Source of the DNA: Gammaproteobacteria bacterium
Lineage (GTDB): Bacteria; Pseudomonadota; Gammaproteobacteria; DSM-19610
Assembly (NCBI GenBank): GCA_015494295.1
Contig: WGBO01000001.1
Span: 1-52,573 of the forward strand
Direction of reading: 5' to 3'
Length of the DNA: 52,573 nucleotides
In this document: positions 31,605 to 38,485 of the stretch, in pieces
How the letters are laid out: each line of letters begins with the position of its first letter
Position numbering within the stretch: position 1 is the first letter of the stretch
Position numbers and translations under genes: made by a program
Notes under the pieces: generated by a model
The model's database searches: none
What the model was told of the DNA's origin: nothing
Seen by the model: only the letters and a program-made list of their open reading frames with translations

Positions 31605-31889
31605 TTATTTCTTGCCGCCGCCCTGCTGGAAACCGGCCGGCAACTGACCGTAGTCGCCTTCGTTGAAGAAGAACCCCAGCATGTGCTTCTCGATCAGGTC
31701 GATGGCACGCTCGTCAGCGGTGGTCAGCCCGTTCTCGTTGATGATGGTGGTCAGGCGCTCCAGCCACTTCTTCCAGCCTTCCTTCGACACGTTCTCATAG
31801 ATCCGGACCCCCAGTTCGCCGGGATGCGGCGGCTTGTCCAGCCCTTCCGCCTCTGTCTTGAGTACCACACACTGCACCATTCTCGTCAT
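31605..31889 (-). CDS. yggX: YggX-type Fe(II)-trafficking / oxidative damage protection protein
   Basis: YggX protects Fe-S enzymes and DNA against superoxide and iron stress. The 94-residue protein has the conserved N-terminal Cys (MTRMVQCVVL), KPPHPGELGVRIYENVSKEGWKKW, and INENGLTTADERA. The C-terminus ends QQGGGKK. Its start has an AGGAAAGAG ribosome site. It lies 21 bases after the AmrS-type gene. Confidence 0.95.
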   Translation of the reverse strand: MTRMVQCVVLKTEAEGLDKPPHPGELGVRIYENVSKEGWKKWLERLTTIINENGLTTADERAIDLIEKHMLGFFFNEGDYGQLPAGFQQGGGKK

Positions 31890-31910
31890 TTCTCTTTCCT
31901 GAACGGGTTG

Positions 31911-32975
31911 TCAATCGGTTGAATTCTGCTCGTACTTCTTCAGCAACACGCCGTCGTCACCGCAGCAATCCGCCGCGCACTTCCTGACCTGGTGGATTTC
32001 TTCCTCACTGGCGCCGAGGTAGAAGGACACCGGCCGGTTCTCGGCCGCGCAGTCGCAACCCTTGTCATTATACACATAAACATGGGTGAGCCCGGCGCGC
32101 CGCGCGGCATCGCGGGCCGCGAACAGGCTGGCTTCCGGGGTCGGCGGCACGTCGGCCAGCCGGTAGGCGGGGAAAAAACGCGTAATATGCCAGGGACTGT
32201 CCCTGCCGAGGTTGTCGCGCACCCAGCATGCGATACGGTAGTGTTCCTCCGGGTCGTCGTTCCTGCCCGGAATGATGTTGGTGCGGGTCTCGACGTGAAT
32301 GCCCAGTTCGTGCGCCTTGCGGATGGAATCCAGCACCTGCCCGACACGCGCCGGCTTGCAGATCTCGCGGTAGAACTCGTCACTGAGGCTCTTGATGTCG
32401 GAACACAGCACGTCGATATGGGGCGCCGCCAGCTCCAGCGCCTCGTCAGTAACGAAACTGTTGGAGACATAAACGGTATACAGGCCGGCGCGGTGCGCCA
32501 GTTCCGCGGTGTCGATGATGTACTCCAGCCACACCGCCGGCTCCGAGTAGGTAAAGGCGATTCCCTGCACACCGGCGCGCAGCGCGGTGTCGACCAGTGA
32601 CCGGGGAGGCACCCAGGCCTCGCGCGACTCGCCACGCGCCAGTTCGTCCAGCGCTTTCACGCCCCAGGAGATGTCAAGGTTGTGGCAGCCGCCGCAGCGG
32701 AAACTGCAACCGTAACTGCCCACCGACATGACCCTGGTCCCGGGCCGGTAATGACGAACCGGCTTGTCCTCGATGCGGTCGATGTCGATCGACGACAGGA
32801 TGCCATACGACAGGTTGTACAGCGTCCCGCCACGGTTGACGTGCGCCTGGCAAAAACCACGCTGACCGTGGCCTATCTTGCAACGCCACAGGCAAAGATT
32901 GCAGCGCGTGGTGCCGTTGGGGAGTTTTTCCTGCAAGCGGGTCTCTACCAGTTGGTAGCGGGAGGGAGCTGTCAC
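31911..32975 (-). CDS. AmrS-type radical SAM protein (AmmeMemoRadiSam family)
   Basis: The AmmeMemoRadiSam system joins an AMMECR1 domain, a Memo-like dioxygenase and a radical SAM enzyme; its reaction is unknown. The 354-residue protein has an N-terminal extra Cys group (RCNLCLWRCKIGHGQRGFC) and the radical SAM CX3CX2C site in YGCSFRCGGCHN. GSYG precedes the site, and TNIIPGRNDD lies further along. A Cys-rich C-terminus (GCDCAAENRP and RKCAADCCGDD) may hold another metal. It starts with GTG at 32975, preceded by AGGTGA. The two partner genes are not in this window. Confidence 0.85.
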   Translation of the reverse strand: MTAPSRYQLVETRLQEKLPNGTTRCNLCLWRCKIGHGQRGFCQAHVNRGGTLYNLSYGILSSIDIDRIEDKPVRHYRPGTRVMSVGSYGCSFRCGGCHNLDISWGVKALDELARGESREAWVPPRSLVDTALRAGVQGIAFTYSEPAVWLEYIIDTAELAHRAGLYTVYVSNSFVTDEALELAAPHIDVLCSDIKSLSDEFYREICKPARVGQVLDSIRKAHELGIHVETRTNIIPGRNDDPEEHYRIACWVRDNLGRDSPWHITRFFPAYRLADVPPTPEASLFAARDAARRAGLTHVYVYNDKGCDCAAENRPVSFYLGASEEEIHQVRKCAADCCGDDGVLLKKYEQNSTD

Positions 32976-33060
32976 GAATCACCTGTCCTGGTCCGGGTCC
33001 GAAAAGGACCGTACCAGGTGAATATACACCAAACCACGGGGCCGGGAAGCGGCAAGTTCA

Positions 33061-33109
33061 ATACCACCAGCAACTGTGTGTAAAGTCCGCCGCCGGTTTC
33101 CGATACTAT
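33061..33109 (+). promoter_or_regulatory. Promoter of selO, shared pattern with the cnoX-like gene
   Basis: ATACCACCA (33061-33069), TGTGTGTAAAG (33075-33085) and a -10-like TACTAT (33104-33109) occur in order. The same three elements occur upstream of the gene at 34719, with 29 bases from the start of the TGTG element to the start of the -10 in both. Transcription would begin near 33116. Confidence 0.5.
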
Positions 33110-33140
33110 CGGGCGCTTTGACCATGCGGACCACCGTGCC

Positions 33141-34613
33141 ATGAAAACCTTCCGGCAACTGCGCTTCGACAACCACTATGCCCGCCTGCCGGACCATTTT
33201 TTTTCGCGGCACCTGCCAGCGCCGCTCGAAGGCGCCAGGCTGGTGCATTTCAACGTCGCGGCGGCCCGGCTCATCGACCTGGACCCGGCCGAGGCCCACA
33301 GCCCGGCCTTCGAGGATTTCGCCTGCGGCCGCAAGCTGCCGCCGGACTGCGAACCGATCGCGATGTGTTACGCCGGCCACCAGTTCGGCCAGCTCGTACC
33401 GCGCCTGGGCGACGGCCGCGCCATCCTGCTGGGACAGGTCGCCAATGACGACGGCAGCAGCCAGGACCTGCAACTCAAGGGCAGTGGTCCGACCCGCTAC
33501 TCACGTGGCAGCGACGGGCGCGCGGTGCTGCGTTCCACCATCCGGGAATACCTGTGCAGCGAAGCCATGCACGGCCTCGGCATCCCCACCACGCGCGCAC
33601 TGTGCCTGGTCGCCGGCGACGAGGAAGTGTACCGCGAACAGATCGAGACCGGCGCCATGCTGCTGCGCATGGCGCCCGGACACATCCGCTTCGGCAGCTT
33701 CGAGTATTTCTACTACGCGCAACGTTACGATGACCTGCGCACCCTGGCCGACTACACCATCGACCGTTACTTCCCCGAGCTGCGCGAACAGGCCAACCCT
33801 CCACTGGCCCTGCTGGAACGGGTCATCCACGACACCGCGCAACTGATCGCCGCCTGGCAGGCGGTCGGCTTCTCGCACGGCGTCATGAACAGCGACAACA
33901 TGTCGATTCACGGGATTACCCTGGACTATGGCCCGTTCGGCTTCCTCGACGCCTACGACCCTGGCTTTATCTGTAACCACTCCGATCACGGCGGCCGCTA
34001 CGCCTTCGACCGGCAGCCGGGTATCGGGCTGTTCAATCTCAGTTGCCTGGCGCAGGCGCTGCTGCCATTGATCGATCCACAACCGGAAGCCGCCGCGGAA
34101 CTGGCGCGCGACGCACTCGGTCGTTACCAGGCCAGCTTCGACACGGCCTACCGGGCGCGCATGCGGGAGAAGCTCGGCCTGTTCGAAAGCCGGGCCGGGG
34201 ACGACGCCCTCTGCGACGCCCTGCTCGACGCCATGGCGGCCAACCGCGCCGACTACACGCGCGTGTTCCGTCGCCTGTCGGAAACCGATGGCGCCGGGCG
34301 GTTGGGCGAGTTGTTCAGCGACCCGGCGTCCTGCGATGCCTGGCTGCAACGTTACCGGGCGCGCCTGGCGCAGGAACCCGTGGAAGCGGCACTGCGCAGC
34401 GAACGCATGAAACGCGTCAACCCGAAGTTCGTGCTGCGCAACCACCTTGCCGAAACCGCGATACGCAAGGCGCGCGACGCCCGCGACTACAGCGAAATAG
34501 ACCGGCTGATGATTCTGATGCAAGCCCCCTATGACGAGCACCCCGGTTTCGAGGCCTACGCCGGCGAACCGCCGGACTGGGCGCGGGGCATCTCGGTAAG
34601 CTGTTCCTCATGA
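33141..34613 (+). CDS. selO: SelO/YdiU-type protein adenylyltransferase
   Basis: SelO is a pseudokinase-fold enzyme that attaches AMP to Ser, Thr or Tyr of proteins. E. coli YdiU acts on redox targets such as glutaredoxin. The 490-residue protein has LKGSGPTRYSRGSDGRAVLR, REYLCSEAMHGLGIPTTRAL, and the catalytic NSDNMSIHGITLDYGPFGF with metal-binding Asn and Asp. It ends with Cys-Ser-Ser, the redox-linked SelO tail. It has its own promoter and is divergent from the AmrS-type gene. Confidence 0.96.
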   Translation: MKTFRQLRFDNHYARLPDHFFSRHLPAPLEGARLVHFNVAAARLIDLDPAEAHSPAFEDFACGRKLPPDCEPIAMCYAGHQFGQLVPRLGDGRAILLGQVANDDGSSQDLQLKGSGPTRYSRGSDGRAVLRSTIREYLCSEAMHGLGIPTTRALCLVAGDEEVYREQIETGAMLLRMAPGHIRFGSFEYFYYAQRYDDLRTLADYTIDRYFPELREQANPPLALLERVIHDTAQLIAAWQAVGFSHGVMNSDNMSIHGITLDYGPFGFLDAYDPGFICNHSDHGGRYAFDRQPGIGLFNLSCLAQALLPLIDPQPEAAAELARDALGRYQASFDTAYRARMREKLGLFESRAGDDALCDALLDAMAANRADYTRVFRRLSETDGAGRLGELFSDPASCDAWLQRYRARLAQEPVEAALRSERMKRVNPKFVLRNHLAETAIRKARDARDYSEIDRLMILMQAPYDEHPGFEAYAGEPPDWARGISVSCSS

Positions 34614-34627
34614 CGCGGCGCCGCAAA

Positions 34628-34676
34628 ATACCACCAACTTCTGTGTGTGAAGCGCCGTTCCGTCTTCCTATATGAT
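34628..34676 (+). promoter_or_regulatory. Promoter of the cnoX-like gene
   Basis: ATACCACCA (34628-34636), TGTGTGTGAAG (34642-34652) and a good -10 box TATGAT (34671-34676) repeat the layout upstream of selO. Transcription would start near 34683, giving a 36-base leader. Confidence 0.6.
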
Positions 34677-34718
34677 GGAATCGCCTGAAAGTCCCAGGGG
34701 AAACACCCGATTTCAACC

Positions 34719-35582
34719 ATGACCGAACTGAAGCACGTATTCGACGGAACCCGCGAGAACTTTGCACAACTGGTACTCGACAACTCCCGCAAGGGCCTGG
34801 TCGTCGTCAACTACTGGAAACCGGGCGCCGGCCCCTGCCTGCGCCTGTGGCAGACGCTCGAAAAGCTGAGCCGTGACTACGCCGGCCGCTTCCTGCTGGT
34901 CAACGTCAATACCGAGTCGCAAAAGGCGCTGGCGCGCGATCACGCCATCAACAGCGTGCCGACCCTCAAGCTGTACCGCGACGGCGAAATCATCGATTCA
35001 GTGTACAGCGCCCAGTCCGAGGCCTCGCTGCGCGAAGTGTTCGACAAGTACGTGCCACCGGCGCCCGACAGCGACATCGCAGCGGCCATCCAGCTCTACC
35101 AGCAGGGCCGCGTCGACGACGCCCTGCTGAAACTGGTCGAGGCCGGCATCCAGTCGCCCGACAACCCGCGCGTCCACGCGATGGCGGTCAAACTGCTGTT
35201 GCGCGAGAAACGTTACGACGACATCGACGCCTACGTGAAGGTATTGCCGGAAGGCGTGCGCTCACGCGAGAACATCGACACCCTGCACGTTCACGCCACC
35301 ATGCTGGCGCGGGCCGAAAAAGCCGTGGACGTGGAAGCGCTGGATGCGCGACTTGCCGCCAACCCGGAAGATACCGAGGCGCTGCTGGACCGCGCGGCCG
35401 TCGCCATGGTCAGCGACCACTACCCGACGGCGCTGGAACTGCTGCTTCGCGCCTACCGCGTGGACCCCGCCTGCGCGGATGCGCTCCCGCGCAAGGCGAT
35501 GCTGGTCATTTTTGCGCTGCTCGGCGAACAGCACGACCTGACCCGCCAGTACCAGAAAGCCATTCTCGAAGGCCTGCACTAG
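34719..35582 (+). CDS. Thioredoxin-TPR chaperone-like protein (CnoX/YbbN type)
   Basis: E. coli CnoX joins a thioredoxin fold lacking normal redox activity to TPR repeats and protects proteins from oxidative damage. The 287-residue protein has the thioredoxin domain (about 1-112). The active site reads GAGPC: the first Cys is Ala37 and only Cys40 remains. VPTLKLYRDGE contains the cis-Pro. TPR-like repeats fill residues 118-287. The single Cys suits mixed disulfide formation rather than disulfide exchange. The stop codon shares a CTAG with the convergent gene. Confidence 0.9.
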   Translation: MTELKHVFDGTRENFAQLVLDNSRKGLVVVNYWKPGAGPCLRLWQTLEKLSRDYAGRFLLVNVNTESQKALARDHAINSVPTLKLYRDGEIIDSVYSAQSEASLREVFDKYVPPAPDSDIAAAIQLYQQGRVDDALLKLVEAGIQSPDNPRVHAMAVKLLLREKRYDDIDAYVKVLPEGVRSRENIDTLHVHATMLARAEKAVDVEALDARLAANPEDTEALLDRAAVAMVSDHYPTALELLLRAYRVDPACADALPRKAMLVIFALLGEQHDLTRQYQKAILEGLH

Positions 35583-36094
35583 GCGGCATACATCGCCATG
35601 TCGACGCCGTCCGTGGCCGCCAGCGCCTCGCTGGCCCGCTCTACGTCCTGGCGGTCGCCCTGCACCACCAGCAACAGCCGCCCGGCGCCCACCATCGTTT
35701 CATAGCGCAGGGCGCTGTCCGCGGACACGCCCTGCGTGTACAGCGCGCGGCCGAGCAGGCCCAGGTTCCCTGCGATCGCCAGACGCCCATCGCTGGCCGC
35801 CATCACCGGCACGATGCCTCCGGTGGCCACCAGCGGACCCTCCCGGGCAGACCACAGGCAGGCGGCCGCGCCCAGCAAGGCGACGAGGCCGTTCCAGAAA
35901 TCCGCCCGTTCGCCGCAGAAACGCACGCCAGTCGCGGTATCGTAAAACGCAAAGGGACGACGCGCGCTGTCGCCGCCGCGACCGATCGCGGACACCATGC
36001 GCATGTCACAGTTGCAGCCCTGCAAGGCGTCCAGCGCCTCGCCGAGCTGCCGCCCGAAATCGTAGACCGCCACGCAACTGTTCTGACCGGACAT
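35579..36094 (-). CDS. Unknown protein with Gly/Ala-rich hydrophobic segment
   Basis: I do not recognise this 171-residue protein. It begins MSGQNSCVAVYDFGRQLGEALDAL and has a short hydrophobic stretch (WNGLVALLGAAACLWS). A second Gly/Ala-rich region is VATGGIVPVMAASDGRLAIAGNLGLLGRAL. The layout (short alpha/beta start, hydrophobic middle, alpha/beta end with LLLVVQGDRQDVERASEAL) recalls the protein at 49721-50311. An ATG at 36118 is possible, but 36094 fits better with a predicted transcript start near 36134. It has its own palindrome-linked promoter. Confidence 0.7.
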   Translation of the reverse strand: MSGQNSCVAVYDFGRQLGEALDALQGCNCDMRMVSAIGRGGDSARRPFAFYDTATGVRFCGERADFWNGLVALLGAAACLWSAREGPLVATGGIVPVMAASDGRLAIAGNLGLLGRALYTQGVSADSALRYETMVGAGRLLLVVQGDRQDVERASEALAATDGVDMAMYAA

Positions 36095-36140
36095 CTGCCA
36101 TCGCCCCGGCGGGAGCACCCCGCAAGCCGCACCGGGCCGC

Positions 36141-36183
36141 AGTATCCCCCATGGGGGAACACGCGGCTGTCACCCAGATGACA
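36141..36183 (-). promoter_or_regulatory. Crp-type palindrome and promoter for the gene at 35579-36094
   Basis: The perfect palindrome TGTCA-CCCAGA-TGACA (36168-36183, centre 36175.5) is followed on the minus strand by a -10-like GATACT (36146 down to 36141). The -10 begins 29.5 bp from the centre, which places the site at about -41.5. It is one of four such sites in the window. Confidence 0.65.
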
Positions 36184-36200
36184 AGCGCGCGGCAAAGCGG

Positions 36201-36971
36201 CTAGCGCACCTTCGCCGACGGCTTTTCCCCCACGTTTTCCTCACCGGGCAGGATTTCGTCGGCGAAGTTCCTGAGGGCGTCAAGGTCGCTGACCACGGTC
36301 TGGAAGTGGTGCTTGTGCAGAATTCCATGCCTGCGCCAGTACTGGAGATGGCGGTTCACGACCTGGCGCACCGAACCGACCATGCGCGCCAGGGACTCGT
36401 CGTGCAGGTCGTTGATCAGCCGCAGGCGGCGCCCGCCCTCGCCGTCGACCGCGGGACCGGGCCGGATATGGCGGAGAATCAGCCGCGCCAGCCGTGTCAT
36501 GGTATCGTGCAGCGCGAGGTCGGTGGCCAGGTCCTCGAGCTTGCGCATCTGTTCGCCCAGGTAGGGCAGGAAATTCCGGTTGAACTCCGGGTGCTTCTCC
36601 AGCCAGGCGCGCGCGTCGGCCAGCGGCACCGAGATCAGGCTGACATCCTCGATCGCCACCGGGGTAATATCGTGCGGCCGCTCGTTCAGCAGGGTGATCA
36701 TGTCGATACCGTCACCGGGCCCGAGCAGGAACAGGGTGATGCTGCGGCCGGTCTGGGGATTGATGCGCGTGACTTCGACCCGCCCGTCGATCAACAGGTA
36801 CAGACGCTGCTGGAAGATCGACGGGTCCAGTTGCACTCCGCGCCGCCAGTTGTCGCGGCGGAACATGCCCAGCATGTCATCCAGCAGGGCCTCCGACAGA
36901 CCGGCGAACAGCGGCGAGGCGCCAAGCCGCGCCTTGCAGTGCGCGCGATAATCCCTGTCCATCTTCATCAT
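36201..36971 (-). CDS. Crp/Fnr family transcription regulator
   Basis: The 256-residue protein has a cyclic-nucleotide-type beta-roll (about 20-130, LYLLIDGRVEVTRINPQTGR and FLLGPGDGIDMITLLNE), a long dimer helix (LPYLGEQMRKLEDLATDL), and a C-terminal winged HTH (NDLHDESLARMVGSVRQVVNRHLQYW). There is no Fnr-type N-terminal Cys cluster, so the signal is not an obvious Fe-S centre. The recognition helix has Arg202-Gln203 and Arg207 where CRP has Arg180-Glu181 and Arg185. A Gln there is also, as I recall, found in CooA, whose sites use TGTCA half-sites like those seen here. The start at 36971 has a GGAG ribosome site 6 bases before it. Confidence 0.92.
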   Translation of the reverse strand: MMKMDRDYRAHCKARLGASPLFAGLSEALLDDMLGMFRRDNWRRGVQLDPSIFQQRLYLLIDGRVEVTRINPQTGRSITLFLLGPGDGIDMITLLNERPHDITPVAIEDVSLISVPLADARAWLEKHPEFNRNFLPYLGEQMRKLEDLATDLALHDTMTRLARLILRHIRPGPAVDGEGGRRLRLINDLHDESLARMVGSVRQVVNRHLQYWRRHGILHKHHFQTVVSDLDALRNFADEILPGEENVGEKPSAKVR

Positions 36972-37076
36972 GGCGTGCTCCGGCGGGTGGAACGTCGATC
37001 GACGATGCGCGGGCCGCGCGGGCCGGCGTGACGGGCATTGTGGCACAGTGGCCCGGGCACGACAAAAGCACCTTCC

Positions 37077-37119
37077 TGTCACACAGGTGACATGTGGCGG
37101 GACGCGCGCGGTGTAGTCT
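37077..37119 (+). promoter_or_regulatory. Crp-type palindrome and promoter of the cbpA operon
   Basis: The perfect palindrome TGTCA-CACAGG-TGACA (37077-37092, centre 37084.5) is followed by TAGTCT (37114-37119), which starts 29.5 bp from the centre. Transcription would begin near 37126, with a leader of about 94 bases. No -10-like sequence lies at the same distance on the side of the Crp/Fnr gene. Confidence 0.65.
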
Positions 37120-37219
37120 TCCAGCAAGCACCCGGATACCCCGCCGGACATCCTTGAAACCGGCGGATCACGCCACAACCTGTTGGAATACAAAGACCAG
37201 AAGCTCACCGGAGCCATAC

Positions 37220-38173
37220 ATGGAATTCAAGGACTACTACAAGATCATGGGTGTCGAGCGCAACGCCACCCAGGACGAAATCAAGCGCGCCTACCGCAAG
37301 CTGGCGCGCAAGTATCACCCGGACGTCAGCAAGGAGCCGGATGCCGAGGCGCGCTTCAAGGAAGTCGGCGAAGCCTACGAGGTGCTCAAGGACCCGGAAA
37401 AACGCGCCGCCTACGACCAGCTCGGCGCCAACTGGAAAGCCGGCGCCGACTTCAACCCGCCGCCCGACTGGGACGCGGGCTTCGAGTTCGGCGGTGGCGG
37501 CTTCACCGCCGGCGAGGCGGGCGACTACAGCGACTTCTTCGAATCCCTGTTCGGGCGCGGTTTCGGTGGCGTGCACACCGGCGGCGGGCGGCGGCGCGGT
37601 TTCCACGCGCGCGGCGAGGATCACCACGCCAGGGTGCTGATCGACCTGGAGGATGCGTTCAACGGCGCCACCCGCAGCATCACCCTGCGTCACCCGGAAC
37701 TGGACAGCAGCGGGCACGTGGTGACCCGCGAGCGCACGCTGAACGTGAAAATTCCGAAAGGCGTCAAGGAAGGCCAGCGCATCCGCCTGGCCGGCCAGGG
37801 CGCGCCCGGCATCGGCGACGGACCGGCCGGCGACCTGTACCTGGAGATCGGTTTCAACCCCCACCCGCTGTACCGGGTAGAGGGACGCGACCTGTACCTC
37901 GACCTGCCCGTGGCGCCCTGGGAGGCGGCGCTGGGCGCCACGGTGAAAACACCGACACCGGGCGGTCCCGTGGATCTGAAGATCCCGGCGGGCACCCGCA
38001 GCGGACAGAAACTGCGCCTCAAGGGTCGCGGCATCCCCGGCAAGCCGCCGGGCGACATCTACGTCATCCCGCAGATCGTGCTGCCGCCGGCCAACACCGA
38101 CAACGCCAGGGCGCTGTACGAGAAGATGAAGCGCGAACTGGCGTTCAACCCGCGCGCCAAACTGGGAGTGTAG
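37220..38173 (+). CDS. cbpA: CbpA-type DnaJ co-chaperone
   Basis: CbpA is a class II J-domain protein that stimulates DnaK and, in E. coli, also binds DNA in stationary phase. The 317-residue protein has the J-domain (about 5-70) with HPD at 33-35, a Gly/Phe-rich linker (about 80-135), and two C-terminal substrate-binding domains (from VLIDLEDAFNGATRSI). There is no zinc-finger region. The start at 37220 has CGGAG before it. It is followed after 6 bases by its modulator gene cbpM. Confidence 0.95.
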   Translation: MEFKDYYKIMGVERNATQDEIKRAYRKLARKYHPDVSKEPDAEARFKEVGEAYEVLKDPEKRAAYDQLGANWKAGADFNPPPDWDAGFEFGGGGFTAGEAGDYSDFFESLFGRGFGGVHTGGGRRRGFHARGEDHHARVLIDLEDAFNGATRSITLRHPELDSSGHVVTRERTLNVKIPKGVKEGQRIRLAGQGAPGIGDGPAGDLYLEIGFNPHPLYRVEGRDLYLDLPVAPWEAALGATVKTPTPGGPVDLKIPAGTRSGQKLRLKGRGIPGKPPGDIYVIPQIVLPPANTDNARALYEKMKRELAFNPRAKLGV

Positions 38174-38179
38174 ACAGCC

Positions 38180-38485
38180 ATGCCGACGAAAATTCTGACA
38201 GGAGTCCTGATCGACGAGCAGAGCCTGATATCGCTGGGCGAACTGTGCCGGGCCTGCTCGCGGCACGCCGAATGGGTCATCGAGCTGGTCGAGGAAGGCG
38301 TGCTGGAACCCAGCGGCCCGTCTCCGGACCAGTGGCGATTCCCCGCCTCGGCCCTGAAGCGCGCGCTGACCGCCGCGCGCCTGCAACGTGACCTGGGCAT
38401 CAACCTGGCCGGCGTGGCGCTGGCCCTGGACCTGCTCGACGAGATCGAGACCTTGCGGGCCCGCCTGCGGGGCGCGGGACGATGA
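38180..38485 (+). CDS. cbpM: CbpM chaperone modulator
   Basis: CbpM is a MerR-like small protein that binds the CbpA J-domain and blocks its action. The 101-residue protein has ISLGELCRACSRHAEWVIELVEEGVLEP and the helix RAARLQRDLGINLAGVALALDLLDEI (shown as LQRDLGINLAGVALALDLLD), both typical. The stop overlaps the ppsA start by ATGA, which couples the chaperone pair to PEP synthase. Confidence 0.92.
   Translation: MPTKILTGVLIDEQSLISLGELCRACSRHAEWVIELVEEGVLEPSGPSPDQWRFPASALKRALTAARLQRDLGINLAGVALALDLLDEIETLRARLRGAGR

Noticed and set aside
36201..36971. Fnr or Anr assignment for the Crp/Fnr regulator
   Set aside because: There is no N-terminal cysteine cluster, and the palindromes are TGTCA-N6-TGACA, not TTGAT-N4-ATCAA.
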